Assembly: GCA_936440205.1 (NCBI GenBank)
Contig: OW387135.1
Location: forward strand, 28,250,792 to 28,314,791
Direction: 5' to 3'
Source of the DNA: Lepidonotus clava
Taxonomy: Eukaryota > Annelida > Polychaeta > Phyllodocida > Polynoidae
DNA: 64,000 nucleotides
Shown: positions 23,329 through 37,229 of the stretch, in pieces
Position numbering within the stretch: position 1 is the first letter of the stretch
Layout: the number at the start of each line of letters is the position of its first letter
Made by a program: the position numbers and the translations under genes
The notes under the pieces: generated by a model
Database searches by the model: none
Seen by the model: only the letters and a program-made list of their open reading frames with translations
What the model was told of the DNA's origin: nothing

Positions 23329-24375
23329 TAAGCTCTACTTTCTTTTTTCAGTGTCTATAAACCTCATACTTTGGCAGATCGACGAATCAGTTTTTGTCCT
23401 CTTGGTAAAACCATCGCATGAGAGCACACCAAATCCTGCATAATTAATTCTTTACTTTACAAGCATTTGAGTCCAATTAGATTATCCTGCTGTAAACTCC
23501 CACAGGAGGGAAAGCAATCACATTATCCTATTCGTTATTCAGTATTACTCGGAAATATTTTGTTCACTGTTAAATTTGTATGAAATTTGTGAGTCGTTCA
23601 TTATTACCGTACAAGCAAATGCCGATATAAGACATGACACATGACCTCAATACAATAAACCTATTGACGTGATTTTACATGGAACATGTTTTTCGTCCTG
23701 GAAACATTGATAGTACTTTTCACATGCCCATATTTATGCAGTCTGTCTTGGAGAAGTGGGTTGGGGGAAAGCATTTGGCAGAAGGTCTACAAAGCATTAA
23801 AATTTAGCATTTGCTTTGCTGAATTCAAAAATGTTTCACTTGAAAATGAGATGTTATGTGGCATGTTTCATGCATCACTGAGTGACCCAATTCCTATCTA
23901 AGCCTATGGGTCAAGAGGAAGTTGGCCTCTCTGTATGAAGGGTTTCCTATTTCGATTTTTATGGGCAGGATGGAAGTATGCATTGAAATAAGTAAATGAG
24001 GGGAGGTAGCGGTTCTCGTCCCTATTCAACAGTTTGTAATGGGGAGGAAACTTATAAATACATATGGTTTGGCAGCTAGATCCCAATGTAATCATTGAAC
24101 AATCATTGCTTCCAGGGACTTGGGGGGATTAGGACGGTTTGTGTCCTATAGTAAACACCAGAGGATTATCTGTGGTCCAGTCGAGATCATGCCACAGACA
24201 CCCGCCCAAGTAGTTGGGGCCTGTTTAAATGTTCTAGTTGCCTCAACTGGTACTTTGTAAAGGTCTATTAATAAATATTAAGGGAGTCATCAGTTTCATG
24301 ACCCAGTTTTCATCTCTTTTCACTATGCGAAAATAGACCTTTAAATTTGTAATTTAAATTGCATAACGATAAAAG
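23329..24375. other. AT-rich non-coding stretch
   Basis: I see no gene, RNA or bounded repeat. Open frames of 60-71 codons are unrecognised. Confidence 0.45.
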
Positions 24376-24446
24376 AATGGAAAGGTCGCCTTTACAGCAC
24401 CTTGCCCTTTCTTCTTTAAAGGTTCTGTAAAAGTGACCTATCCATT
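24376..24446. other. 71-nt imperfect hairpin, miRNA-precursor-like or tiny MITE
   Basis: The arm AATGGAAAGGTCGCC... (24376-24403) pairs with ...GTGACCTATCCATT (24419-24446) over about 28 positions. There are three spaced mismatches (A-A, C-A, C-T), one G-T pair and a short pyrimidine-rich loop. The length, pairing and small symmetric mismatches fit a pre-miRNA, but a short palindromic transposon relic would look the same. I do not recognise a known seed. Confidence 0.4.
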
Positions 24447-24750
24447 ACCATTAATATACATTTAATGAAACTAAAAATTCATAAGATCAGTGACGGTCTA
24501 TCTTTGCACAGTGTTTCATGAGAGGGCAGCTAAGTTAACAGAAATGTAAGACCTATGTTCAAATACTTCCGAACAAGCAAAAGCAAAAGCAGGTGTCGAA
24601 CAGAAGACCAATTCAATCTTGCCGTTGAATATGTTAATGATCAGCATGTGTCAGGGTTGCCCTTAAGACCCCATCACGGCGAATGCCACTTGCAGGAGGG
24701 ACGCGCAACTCCAATAATACATGCATTTCACAACAGCTTCCGCTTACACC

Positions 24751-24780
24751 GGACGCATGCGCTAATGAGCGGAAGTGCCC
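24751..24780. promoter_or_regulatory. NRF-1 and ETS type sites
   Basis: ACGCATGCGC (24753-24762) is followed within about 10 bases by GCGGAAGTGC (24769-24778). This is a compact housekeeping-promoter-type pair in a short GC-rich patch (24,730-24,880). No linked exon was recognised. Confidence 0.3.
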
Positions 24781-24899
24781 CTTGATCCCGTGAGCCGAAC
24801 TCTCCGGTGAAGGAGTCAGGGATTCTTCCCGGGTGCGTACTCCAACTCCCGGTAGGGTGTCGCGAGGAATGTATTACGAGCATGTACTCGCCATGGTAC

Positions 24900-27801
24900 C
24901 TGACGACCACATCATTAATCCTGAAGGCCTACGTTGGGGGAACAATAATGTCAAATCCCATTGATTCAGGGTAGAGGGTTTCCATGGTGATGTGATGACC
25001 TTCTTTGTTCGCCCAAGAAATGGGATAATTCGCAGTATAATAATGCGTAACGTTTCATCATTGGCATAATAAGATTACGTTGGGCAATCTGCGCAATGCG
25101 TGATGGTGGTTTCAATGACATCGTCAGGTTACCGTTTAATTCTTTCCGCATCTTATTTCTACTTTATTCTGATCAAGATCTCCTCCCACGCAGGGCTACT
25201 TCACCAGTACATGGCTGTCAGTACAATTGCATGTATAGGGTCATAGTGTATAAGATCAAATCTTATTCTAGGTTGTCATTGTAAAACAAGAAGATTGTAC
25301 AGACTAATTTATCTTATATTTTGGTGTAAAAGTTTCTCCTTTGGTAGAGTAACTAATTTATGTTATACCCTAGATAGAACATTGCATAAATAGATGTCAC
25401 AAACCTTTGCAAATGCATAAAATAAAGGCAAACCAAATATGCGAAAATATTCCTAATCAAAAGCTCAGCAATATCCTATAAAAAAATTTGTACAGGTCCT
25501 TCTAACAAATATAAAGGGGCCGAGACCACCTAGTCCGGATAAATTGAGATTTATTAGAAGGGAAGTGCGCCGTCCTATATTAGACAGAGGGCAATGCGTT
25601 TGTTTAGAGAATTGGGTTGACAAATACGGAACAGGAATATAACAAAAGTATACACAAACTTGGTATAATTATTGGGCAGTATATTGGGATAAAGAAAGTA
25701 GTTGTTATCTCACTACAATAGTGATGAAAGACTGGTATGAAACGGATGCGAGGGCTGAACCTCCTTTACGTTAGATGTTTTTTTTTCTAAATATGTTTAT
25801 TGAATACCATCAGATAAATCTGGTCTTCCAGATATTACATGTGACAGTCATATGACTTGATGTTGCATCTTTATATCTTAGTATTTCTATATGAATTAGA
25901 TATCAACGTATATATGGATCATGCGCTATAGTATAAAACCGCTGAACATGCGTTTTGCATCGTATAAAAAGGAACGTGGAAAACGATCCGTTGCCCCCTG
26001 GGGCTTCCTAAAAATATCTACTCATCAAAAATAGTTGTGTTTGATTCTGGGGGGAAATCAGTCCAAATATAACCAGTAAGGGTTAATCTAGCCCAGGGGA
26101 CTTGTAGGTCAAGCTCAAGGTCTCGGGCCCTGAGCAGTAGAATCTGCTCGCGTTCTTCAGAGAGCGGCTCATTGAAGACGAATTGCTCAGTCGCACCGTT
26201 AGGGGCAATGTATCAGAACACACATGTCAGGGCGCAGTTCGGATAAAGTGATACTATGCCCCTTTTGCTATAAACGGGTTCCTGTTAAGAAGCGCACACA
26301 GCAAGGATAATGCCCAAAAGAAGCTACATGAATTAGAAAATGCTGGTATGCTATTTACCTTATAATTGTACAATGCATGGTATATCTATTTACTCATTTA
26401 CATATGTATCTGTGCGTGGGCGGGGGCGTGGGGGGGGGGGGTGAGGTTTGGGGGGTGGATGGGGGTTGTATGTATTTGTTACGGATTCACTTTTTTATTT
26501 TCAATTTATATTCACCCACACATACACAAACCCACATATCATATATACACCTAAACATACATGCATTATCATTGAATAGAAATGTATGTGTGTGCGTATA
26601 CGTCAAGTGTGTTTATTGGTGGATGTATATTTAATTATGTTTTGCAAATGAATAAATTGAAAATGAAAATTAAAAAATATCTAGCTTCAGTATAACTAAA
26701 GTAGGTAGCTTATAGGATCTTTGATAAGCTTACGGAGCACGGCAGCCCTATTCTACAACACCCACATCACATCCTACGATCTGACTTTCTGAATGTAAAC
26801 CAATAATGGCCACTGGGACATACTAAAAACACTCCGGCGTGAACTAAGTGGGCGTGGTGGCCCTTCTCCCTGGGTACAGTTTCACCTCAAAATGGGATTA
26901 TCTCACTTCACAAACACACTGGCCGAGCCGAGTGCACGGTCCGTGAGGGGGCTGCTGCTGTAATTCCTCTCTTTGCACAGCCGCTGAGGATTTGTCCGAC
27001 CAGCCTTACTGCTCCGGGACACAGGCCCGCATCCCAATGTAACAGGGAGTAGAGATTGGGGGATTTTATTTTGTTTGTTTAAAGATTTTTATTAGCAATA
27101 ATTGTCAATGTTTCCCTTAGTTTCCAGAGAGTTGTGACAGTTATAGATGTGAAAACTATTTACAATATCGCTCATTTAATGTCTATTTCAAATAACGCTC
27201 AGTCTATGACAATATCATGTTTAATATAGGTCCATGCCATTCAACATCGCATTGGATACATCAGCGCTAGCCAGCCACACAGTCAATATGGGGGGAGGGC
27301 ATAGGGGTAGGATGAGGGAGGGGCAGTTTTGATGAAGGGATGAAACGCTTTTGGAGATAAATTTCCTTCTTGTTTCTGAATTTTGAATTAAAAACGCAAA
27401 GTAACCAGTTATTGGGGGAGTGTTCCGAAAAGCGCACGATTGAATGAGGACCTCTTTCGGAGGCCTAATTTGCCTAAATTTCTTATTTTCAAATTATTGA
27501 AGGTCAGAGGTCACAGTTAAGTTTTCAAATTTCTTCTTTTTACATAGGCTTATATAATCTCAACATCCCATGCCCGTTCTTCTTCCAATAGAAATTAAAT
27601 GTTTGTTTCTGTCAACAGGTGATTTAAACAAGTTCAATCTATAATTATTCAAAACGCAATTCGAAGAATGCAAATGTGTATCATTAGGCCTACCATGCAT
27701 GTTTAACAATTGTGGGACTTCATCAGTCATTCTTCCCAACAAAAGCTTCTTATCTGGGTGTTTAGATGAGATACAAAAGGATGAGGTCCGAAAATAGCCT
27801 T
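24900..27801. other. non-coding stretch
   Basis: Mostly AT-rich DNA. Notable local features are a G-rich run at 26411-26467, a GC-richer segment at 26850-27020, and GAGCAGTAGAATCTGCTC (26131-26150 region), a small inverted repeat of the CTGCTC motif seen elsewhere. No gene is supported. Confidence 0.4.
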
Positions 27802-27828
27802 TATATATATATATATATATATATATAT
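27802..27828. repeat. (TA)n microsatellite
   Basis: 27 bases of uninterrupted TA alternation. Confidence 0.95.
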
Positions 27829-29403
27829 GCTTCTACCTGCTATCGGTCACAAAGCAACGTTCCCCTAGGAATAACGTTTTCAGTTCAATTTTAGTTCTTC
27901 TTCTGCATTTCCTATTTTCGTTCGGCTGACTGTGAAGACTATCTGCTCTACAAAATAACAGGATCTTACTATTTCTGTATGTCAGAAACTACGATGTTTT
28001 TTTTGTAACTACTATGAGGACTTTGGGGATTTTCATAGACAGAAGACATGTCATAGCAAGCCCGTTAAGAGACTAATGTAAATGTCTATACTTGTCGCAC
28101 ATCTGACATCTAGGGACATTTTTGCGCTGTATGTGTATTATGTGTTCTTTTCTATTTGATCTTTAGTAACCTTTTTTTTTTTCGTCATATTTTCGCGCCT
28201 TTGCGGAATGAGCAAAATGCGCGGAAATATGTACAGCGCGAAAATTAATGCGTCCACACTACATTTTTCCATTCGGGGGTGCCGTCGTACGCCTTTATGG
28301 ATGTAGAAATGGTTCGATGATATGTAGTGCGCATTTCGTACCATCAAAGTCAGCGTTCCAGGCTTATAATTTTGCAAGCCATCCTTGGTTGTCGATTATG
28401 GATCAACTGCTCCCAAAATTCTTTTTTTTAAAAACATTTTGGGCACAGAAATAACTTCTCACCTTTCTTGACAATACCTTTGTATTAATACATGTAATAA
28501 ATTGGTAAAACATGGCTCCTCATATTGCGTCATGGAACACTCAAAAGGGGGATAAAAGGTAAGCCTACAAAACCAGACACTCTGTATGGGTAATAGTAAA
28601 TGGGGTGTAATGTTATCCTATTATTCTACAATTAGAATACCTGCATGTCTACTAAGGTAACTCACAGTTGAATCAGATGTTTACCCACACATGCCCACAT
28701 TCACCTGTATCCCAGGGGAAATTGCCAGTAACGTACAAAATATAATGGCCACCTGCACTGATAAATTAAAAACACATTTGAGAAAAAACATGACTGGCAC
28801 ACTGTGTACAATTGTACCAACATACACAGGTGGTCCACGTTAATAACCAGCTTCCAATAATATACAATGAATTAAAACAAAGGACTTATTTTGAACTATT
28901 TTTAAACTTAATTTCCTAAGAGTCATATATAATATATTATTTGCTTTAATGTGAGGTTTGCTAAAATGTTGCACAGATAAAATTAACCTTAATTCCGTGA
29001 GAATGGAATTCATTCAAACAATCATATTCTTACTTGTTAGCATTTGAAAGATTTCTTTACGGACAATTTGCTCAAATTCACAATTCAATTTCAGGTTGAA
29101 GTCTGCTATTGATTCGCAAAAAGTGGTATTCGTTAGGCATATGCATTAATTTAATATTAAAAGTTTGGAAGCTACATCGAACTCAACTCCGGTTGTTGTT
29201 GACTTGTATTTATTTGAATAGACATGAATTATGGCGAATCAACTAGTTTTGGCGTTTTACTGCCTTCATCAGGATTAGAATTGATTTAATGTATCTCAAA
29301 GTTATGCAATCCCTGAGGGGTTATGATGACAGCTTATTCACGCAGAGATGGGCATCCTGATTGGCTAAATCAAGAGCATCATACCCCAGCTGGGGGTGTT
29401 ACT
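27829..29403. other. AT-rich non-coding stretch
   Basis: I see no recognisable gene or element. A T run lies at about 28172-28181. Confidence 0.45.
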
Positions 29404-29517
29404 TTATAATAACGTTGCAGCAATGTTCTGTGTCGGTTCTTGTTATGTTCTTTTGATGACTCCCAAATACATCGCTCTGACCTACTGCTGTGATGTTGCA
29501 CAGCGAAGTTATTATAA
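29404..29517. mobile_element. short MITE-like inverted repeat
   Basis: The ends TTATAATAACGTTGC and, on the minus strand, TTTATAATAACTTCGC form an inverted repeat about 15 bp long, flanking about 80 bp of unremarkable sequence. The target duplication is uncertain because the ends are AT-rich. Confidence 0.4.
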
Positions 29518-30470
29518 AAATAATGTAATAATAATCTTCTAATTTGGTGAGGTTTCAACCTCACCATCAATAACATAATTGTTATGTGCCATCGTAGTAA
29601 GTAACAAACTGACTAAAAAAGTATGGTTGCAGACCGTTTCTGTTACGTCGCAAGCTAGCTTGGACGACAAATATAGGTGATAGTGCGATTACAGCAACAT
29701 CTGCAGTCTGTACCTAGATTAGTCCCCCACCCTCCCACCAGTGGGTCACCTTTGAAGTGTCTGATCGTGGCGTCAGGGTCAGGTTATGACCAGGTTCAAA
29801 CGGCCCTGAGGATGTGCGCGCGCGTCTAATAGGCTGTGTGACGTCATATTCTGCTGCTTGTGACCCAAGTGTCTCAGGCGCCATCCATCAATCGTGCTGG
29901 GCACGGGATAAGGCATTGATACGGCCACTCGTCTTGCTCCCATCCCTTACTCTTCTACACGCTCATCCCTAGTGACTGCACTGCTCCCTGCCCAACTGCC
30001 TGTCTAGTTTCCCTTTGATCATTGCATAAAGGATTCCTTTTATTCGGATGCTGACTTTCATGGATTATTCGATTGGTTGGGACACTTGTTGCCTTGTCAG
30101 AATTGTTGAGCGGAGAAAACTTTTTGAAGTCATTCTTTTGCAATTGTGTTTTGATGAAGATGTCAGAGACAGCAAACACATATATCTATATTGAATGCCT
30201 TTCTGCTATATCTTTTTAACCAGCCTTTGTTATTGGAAGTGAGTTGTTGTTTTTTCATTACACAAGTCTAATATAAAAACTAATCGTTTTTACATTTCTA
30301 GAATATGTACTTTTTGATATTTTACCATGACCTCCCTCAAACAAGTCCTTCGTCAGTTAGTAGATTAAAAGCCACATAAACTACAAAACATTTGAAACAC
30401 CTGTTAGAAAATAATGTCATGTTAGCCTTTTGTTATTCCTTTCCCTTTCCCATTGAGTTCCTGCTTTCTC
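29518..30470. other. non-coding stretch
   Basis: It contains a moderately GC-rich patch (29,700-29,900) with GTGTGACGTCAT (a CRE-type site) and a GCGCGCGCG run. No exon or RNA gene recognised. Confidence 0.4.
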
Positions 30471-30479
30471 CTGCTGCCC

Positions 30480-30770
30480 TTCTCTCTTTCCGCTCTCCCT
30501 TCGTCCCCCGGGCCGTCCGATCCTTCACATGCCAACCTCCCACAGTAGCAACTCCCACATTATCGCCCACCATAGTCGAGGCGCCACCTGACGGTGCCAT
30601 TTTGAAACTCCTGCTGAAAGTGGCTTCCCGCGGCCGGGGCTGCAGCCAGGAAGCCACAAGTCAGGAAACCATTCAAACGGGGCGCGCGCCGGAAGCACAG
30701 CCCCTGTCAATTCGCCCCGCTCTGGAAATGTTGTCGCCTGAGTAAAAAGGCGGAGGGGACGGACTAAGTT
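30480..30770. promoter_or_regulatory. GC- and CpG-rich island
   Basis: Contains CCCCCGGGCCG, GAGGCGCC, GGTGCCATTTTG (a YY1-type core), CGCGGCCGGGG and GGGGCGCGCGCCGG. Open frames on both strands (up to 132 codons) are by-products of composition. It could be a promoter or enhancer, but no transcript start can be placed. Confidence 0.3.
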
Positions 30771-32767
30771 TGAATGTATGGGCGCGAGGCTATTTACGTC
30801 ACCAGCAGAATGAAAGGCACCGACTGGGAGCTGCGTTTTCTCAGTGGTCTTTTTTTCGTTTGCAAAGACGGAAGAGTAATTCAAAGGGCTTTTATTGTCC
30901 AACCCCAGGATTTTTGGGTTCATTCGGAGACTTTTCCTAATTGTACAGTTGATGAATTTAACTTTATTTGTGTCCGTTTGTCTTTTTTATCGCACAAAAG
31001 ATAAGCAATACACACTGTACCTTAATTGCAAGGGGAGTTAAATGCAACAAAGGGCTTGTCGATTTGATTTAAACTTATTCCATCTTGTGTTTTCTTCAAA
31101 TTTAGACAACTTTTTTAAAGGTCTTGTTTTCGATGGATGGTTAATACAGCTTCTTATAATCATGTGTACGGACTTGTGCTTTTATAGTATCAATGAAATA
31201 TTCTTATCTCAAGTCCTAAAACTAAATAGATTGCAGTATACAAGTGTAAAACACAGCTGCATAACACAGCGGCTGCTGCCCGTGAATTTCATATATATAA
31301 TATAAAAAAAATCATTAAGCCTATTAAAATGATGATCATCACACATTTGAATTAAATACAATTTCAAAATAAGCCCAGCTTTACAGATTTGCCCCTTCCC
31401 CGCTCTTTTTCGCTCCGGCGTCACCTGTGGATGAATTGACAACGAACCGACTACCTATAACTAGACCAACGTTCTGATAACCACACGGGAAGAGAAGGTC
31501 AGGAGCGAAGGACTTCAGCACAATGGCGGGCAGTTCCAGATTAGGAGTAAGCTTGAGGCGTCAGTGATAAGGGCACCTTGGGCCTGTGATTGTCTACCTG
31601 GTCATAGGCCAACCCTGCGGATATCAATTCATTATAAGACAGTTCCGTATCCGGTCCACTAAATGTCGCCGCCGGAAATGGGGTCAGTGGGTAGGCACAT
31701 GGCACTGGTCACATTTCCGCCCATTTTCTCTTTTGTAGGGTATCAATATCCCCATCACCTTTTTGAAACCCAATATCCCTGTCACTTTGTGCATCCTAAC
31801 CCAGTTTCATCAGGTGTTTCAGAACGTATTTTAGTGTGACCCGGTCTGCAAATTTTGAGTTTCTTAACATGGATGACGTTCCATGGAGCGTCCTAACAAT
31901 GCCATATTTAATTAGAACCGTAGTAATGATTATGCAAATAGGCTGCATGAATCAAGCATAAATGCCAGTTATCAACACGGAAAAATCAACAAATAGGTCA
32001 AGAGTTAGAAAGAGAATAAAATAATGTCAGCATTAAGCATACAAAATACTATAATTTTCGTTGTAATTAACATAGCTCTTATGAACGGTATGACATCACT
32101 CACACATTTCTAAGAAAAATAGTCTAGAGATAAACGGCGGACAGCGGAAAGGCATGAACAATGAATACAGGTATGTATTCCAGACGTTTGTTATTTTACA
32201 TGTATACATCGTTTTCTTATTATACAGACAGTATCACGCAGCCCGTACCATCTAATAATGATTTTACGGACACCTAACAGGTGTGGAAAGTACCAATGTA
32301 GTTACAGTTTGAGGAAACCTTTACCACTATGACGCCACAAGGAAGGAGTGACGTCAGCTGGCGTCCCCCCGCGTGGTTTGAACGGAAAAGCGAGGCATTT
32401 GACGAAATCGGATAGCTCAACAAACACACAGATCTTGTTAGGTGTTATTACATGGTATCAGTCACTGGAGAACCCGTCCTATAAAAGCCCCCTGGAGCGC
32501 CCCGAGGAGGATGGATAATAAATTTAAACGTCGTTTCCTGAAACTGCAATGGGCAAATCCTCTGAGATTTGTAGCTACCATATTGAGATTGGTTATCATA
32601 TAGATTCATTTTATTATCAAACTATGAAGGAGTGAAGTATGGCGACTTAATATTTATTATCATGTTTTTTCTGTAGGGTTTTTTATTCTCACTGACCATC
32701 ATGTAATTATGATGGTAAAAACAAAATTAATTAATGGTTATATCTGTGCTTATGAGTTACAGACTGA
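30771..32767. other. non-coding stretch
   Basis: AT-rich with GC-richer patches at 31,390-31,730 and 32,330-32,520. I considered and rejected a tiny exon-like ATGGCGG context at 31523. No gene is supported. Confidence 0.4.
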
Positions 32768-32936
32768 CAGGGACGGATTTAGACGGGGGCGCATTGGGAG
32801 TCCCTCCTCCCTTTTTTCTTTGTTTTAGTCAAACATCATTTTTTTAAATGTAAAACTGACGGCCCCAGAGGGGGCGTCGGAACTTTTTCGCTATAAGCGC
32901 CCACCCCCCTTTCCTGAATTCCTGGATCCGCCCCTG
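32768..32936. mobile_element. hAT-like MITE, 169 bp
   Basis: The left end is CAGGGACGGATTTAGACGGG. The right end read on the minus strand is CAGGGGCGGATCCAGGAATT. The CAGGGGCGGATYYAG form is common at hAT-superfamily termini in animals. The flanks share only ACAGA, so the 8-bp duplication has decayed or the boundaries are slightly off. Confidence 0.65.
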
Positions 32937-35900
32937 ACAGAGATTGTATTATTGGTCCCAGTCCCAACATGCACATCGCAGTTTGGTAATAAACGGTGTA
33001 TCCGAAGCGCCGACTCTTGCAAAATTTGAAAAAAATAACTAACAAAAATAACTAACAAAAAGACAAACCGACTAAAGCCAAGGATCATGCACAAAGCGAG
33101 AAAATCCAAGCCGATTCTCATCTGAAGCAGTTTTGTATGTGTTTGGAAATATCATTTGTGATTTGAGGTTCCCTTTAAGAGTAGCAATTGGTAGCTTGCT
33201 TATTGTACTCCGCATAATAGAAATAATCTGTTATTAACAGTCTCGCCGATCTCGTTCAGAATCAGACAATCGCATTGTGGATCACTGCCTTAATAGTCGG
33301 TGGTCAGCAATAAATTGCTTCATGAAACATGAAAAAATTGACTGGTTGGACGATGATGAGCAAACGACTGTAAACAACTTCAGAAATGAGCAATTTATGG
33401 GCGACAATAAATCCGACATTTTCCCAATTTCTGGCCTACCAGGGATAGCTCATTTACGGTATTCTGATAATGGACCTGCACATTCAATCGATATGAATAC
33501 TGGGAAATATATCAAAAATTACAACAATTCTTTTTAATAGGGGTAGAGCATAGGTATTTTTACTCTACAAGGCATTATTAGACATGATGGAAAACAAAAA
33601 AAAACATGAGATAATGGTCTGTCAATTTAAAAGGTCCTCGAAGGTTGTGCTAAACTGGATGAGCCATGATGGGCCGATTGTAGTCCTTCTTTGAATGTCA
33701 GTTTTGTCCGAGAAGCTATTCCCGAAGGACCCTAAATTATTTCTTTACAAAGGAGTACAGGTTAGTGTTTAAGTGACTTAAATGACTATAATCATATGAT
33801 TATGTTTTATTATTCAAAAACGGGGGCCACCCGTCGCAGCTCCAGGTTGTCTTGCCTCCTGTACGATACAGTCCCTAGTGGTGAAGCCAAGAATCAGCAG
33901 GGAGCCTTTGCTTCTCAGGATAAAAAGGGCACCGCGTCCACATACATCACTCTTACAGGAGTTACTACAAAAGCGAGCTCTATATTGCATATGTATGCCT
34001 TGTAATATTCATGAGGTTTTCCATTGACATTCCACTGTAGTCTTTTTTCTATGCCTCAATAAAGGGCTGTTTGATTTAGGGACGACAAAAAGTACCATGT
34101 TTTCGTTGCACTCTGACCGAAGGAATTCATAGGAATGCCTGCATTCCTGATTCTTGATTCGTGTATAAGAAAGAAACTCGGTCGCTATAATAGCATTGCG
34201 GCGTCACTTTTGGTCAAAACGTCATACGTTTTCATTACATGCGTGGTCCAATTACCACATTGTGTAAAAAAGCTTACAATGAGGAAAAAAGGTGCTTTAT
34301 CCAGACTCTCTTATTCCAGGTAATATCAAAATAAAAGGAGCTACACCATGTTCACTTTTAGCAGACTGCAGGTCTCTTCACCAAATGTCAAATGAACCTC
34401 TCATTTTAAGATATTGTTAAGCTAACAATCTTGAAATATATGCTATCTTTCTCATGTTAGAGAATTTTGACTTCACCTTGGGTTTTCATTCTATGATTTA
34501 TGTTTATTAAAGGGTAATCACACTATATCTAAAGTACAAGCGCTTATGGCCTATTGATACCAAGTCTGAATATACCAAGATGTCAGCTGTCTAATCGGAG
34601 CACATGAGGAATTACATGCACTAACATTAATTACATTTTTCCTTGTGTATAGTCAAATTAAATTCAACTTACCCTTCAATATCTTTGTCATCTAATGATA
34701 GAAACCAAAGAAAAATCTGTAAACAAACTAGAAATATGATAAACATTGAATTTACAAGATGTTAATTTTCAACATTTTAACATGCAAAGAACAGCCGCAT
34801 GTTTATTCCACTCTTATGCTAGGAATTGTTATTTATATGATATACACCGGAATACCTTAACATTTGGAGAAGTGGCTGTCTAGACATTACTTCTAAATGA
34901 TATAATATCATTATAAAAGTGACCCAAATTACTCATGCCGTTGTCATGTTGTCCTTGTACAGTAGTGACAGATACCACATGCAGAGTACAATTATATCCC
35001 AAACCGAGTGAATGAATAGCGAAGTATAACATAGCTTGGTTTCAAGGTGCAAATTTCTTACTTACTTTCAAATTGATAGATACAATTTCCTGCCTGCTGT
35101 AAGAACACATATCTATACTTGTAATGGTCAAGTTGGTACTTAAATTAAAAATAAACGTATTTGTCTTTCTTGATAACTCAAATGGCAATCTCAATCCAGA
35201 TTCCTACCAATATAAGACGACAGCATTCCGCGGCAAGTGAAGCTTGTGCTTTTAATTATATGCTTTATCTATAAGTCAAGTTGTAAGTTGTACCATATAC
35301 TTAGGTCATGGTAAACAATTAAAAACAAATTAATGTATATTGTCAAAAAGCTATCAATTCTACCTATTCTAGACAGCATGTCTACGTTATAGATTTTGTT
35401 CAGTTCAGTTTCCACTACGAGCCCAAGAGCCAGAATATCCAAAGCCAATTTACCATAAGTCTATAAACTACCCAGAGTGATACACCAACACATGCAAACA
35501 TATGGCAATGTATCTGTAAAACAGGCCATTCCATGGTTAAGGGGATTGGCGGATTCACAGGAGGGACCATTATCTCTTTACTGGTTGCACGTGTAGGTCA
35601 ATACCCGTTTGTAGGCGGAAACTCATTAATGACATGGCGACGATGCCGAGTTCAATACCTACACACCTTGGTGTTTAGCTCTGCGGCTGGCGATTACTGC
35701 TTTTTCCGATAACGGATCAATGCGATGGGGGCGTGGGCAATTACTTGTGTAATGGGCCGAGCCAGTGCACAAGAGACCAAGGGTTTTGAATAGCACCATC
35801 ATAGACAATGAATGTGGTATGCATATAGGCCTTTATTCGCAACTGACAGGCAGGGGTATGTAGGATGTATATAGCAGGAGCATTTGTAAATGACTGTTAC

Positions 35901-37227
35901 ACCTGGATTTGTAGAACTATACGTATACCTTTATTGCCTGATTGTTTTGTTGCAACAACTCAAAATTACAGTTTGTAATGATGTGTTATTAACAAGGAGG
36001 AGAAATCAATAACCCAACACTTCCACCATCTCATATCACATGTATATGGTCAGTTTACACTTTTAAAATAAGAATTGAATTTCAATTGGAAAAATAATGT
36101 TGAGGCTTTGTTCACATTGATTTAATAATACTTCATTTAACTTCTGATAACTTTCTTTCAAATCGCGGCTTCGTGCAAGTCACAAAAATAACTTCAAAAT
36201 GTGGAACCTTTTTGAGACAAAACAAAAAAACAACAAACCGTGGGTATTATTAACACCACGAGCAGAATGCCAAGCGTAGTTCCATTGGAGATTCCCCTCG
36301 GCAAGAAGTGCATTACCACCGTTCCCCTCGGCCACACAGGCGAGCAGAACAAAAGCCAGCCCCCGAGTAACGTCCACTGACAACGGTGAGCAGCTCACAG
36401 TATGAAAGTATTTGATTTCGCTTTGGCTGAGGCGCTCAGCCATTGATATGCGATTATGATATCGGCAGCGCCAAGTTAAAAGTCGGGCCGCCAGAGGCTG
36501 TAGGCTGGGACGTGCGCGGAGCAGTATCACTACACAAGCCTGGGGCGGCACGTTCACGGAAATGTCAAACGTCCCTTTAACAACAAACACAAACTTCTTT
36601 GTGCATTATCACTTTAAAATGGTCGCGTCGACAAAACTTCAATCATTTTTTCCCCTCGCTTGTTTTGTTTTTGTGGCGCAACGTGCTTTGAGCTCAAAGT
36701 GATGTGAGATCGTTTAATGCTATTCGCCTGGAATTTTTGTCGGACAATCAGCCTAGAGGTACTCATACCCAGGTGCGGTTTTCTAACCCATGACCATTAA
36801 CGCTTCTGTTTCCTTTTTAATTGGGATGCACCAGTAACAATCCCATTTTAAAAGAACATTTACGCCTGAAACTATAACATTAATCAATAATATAATTATT
36901 GAGATACAATTACGAGTCGTTTATATTTATGATGAATGGAACAAGAGCATCCAACGTGTTTTGATGCTAATTATAAATGCAAGTCACTACTTGAAATTTG
37001 AACGTGTTTACTGAGCACGTCTGACACAGTGTATCTGTTTTCCCACCATATCATGACAGGATGTTGACAAAATATGAGATGATCACACATAATTATAAGG
37101 GGATCATAACGTCCGCGGTTCTGTGCCGTGGGCCTTTCTTAATGAAAATATGACACCCATCTAGATATTTTTCGGGACCCTCAGTGAAAAGAAAATGTTT
37201 GACGAAAGTCTGGGAAATTAGTAGTAC
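32937..37227. other. non-coding stretch
   Basis: More than 4 kb of AT-rich DNA with no recognisable exon, RNA gene or bounded element. A GC-richer patch at 35,600-35,770 and another at 36,240-36,560 (with a 136-codon unrecognised minus-strand frame) are the only compositional landmarks. Confidence 0.45.
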
Positions 37228-37229
37228 TA

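Noticed and set aside
31523-31546. Mini-exon with ATGGCGGGC start and GGA|GTAAGC donor-like end
   Set aside because: Only eight codons, a weak donor and no supporting promoter sites. Such matches are expected by chance in 64 kb.
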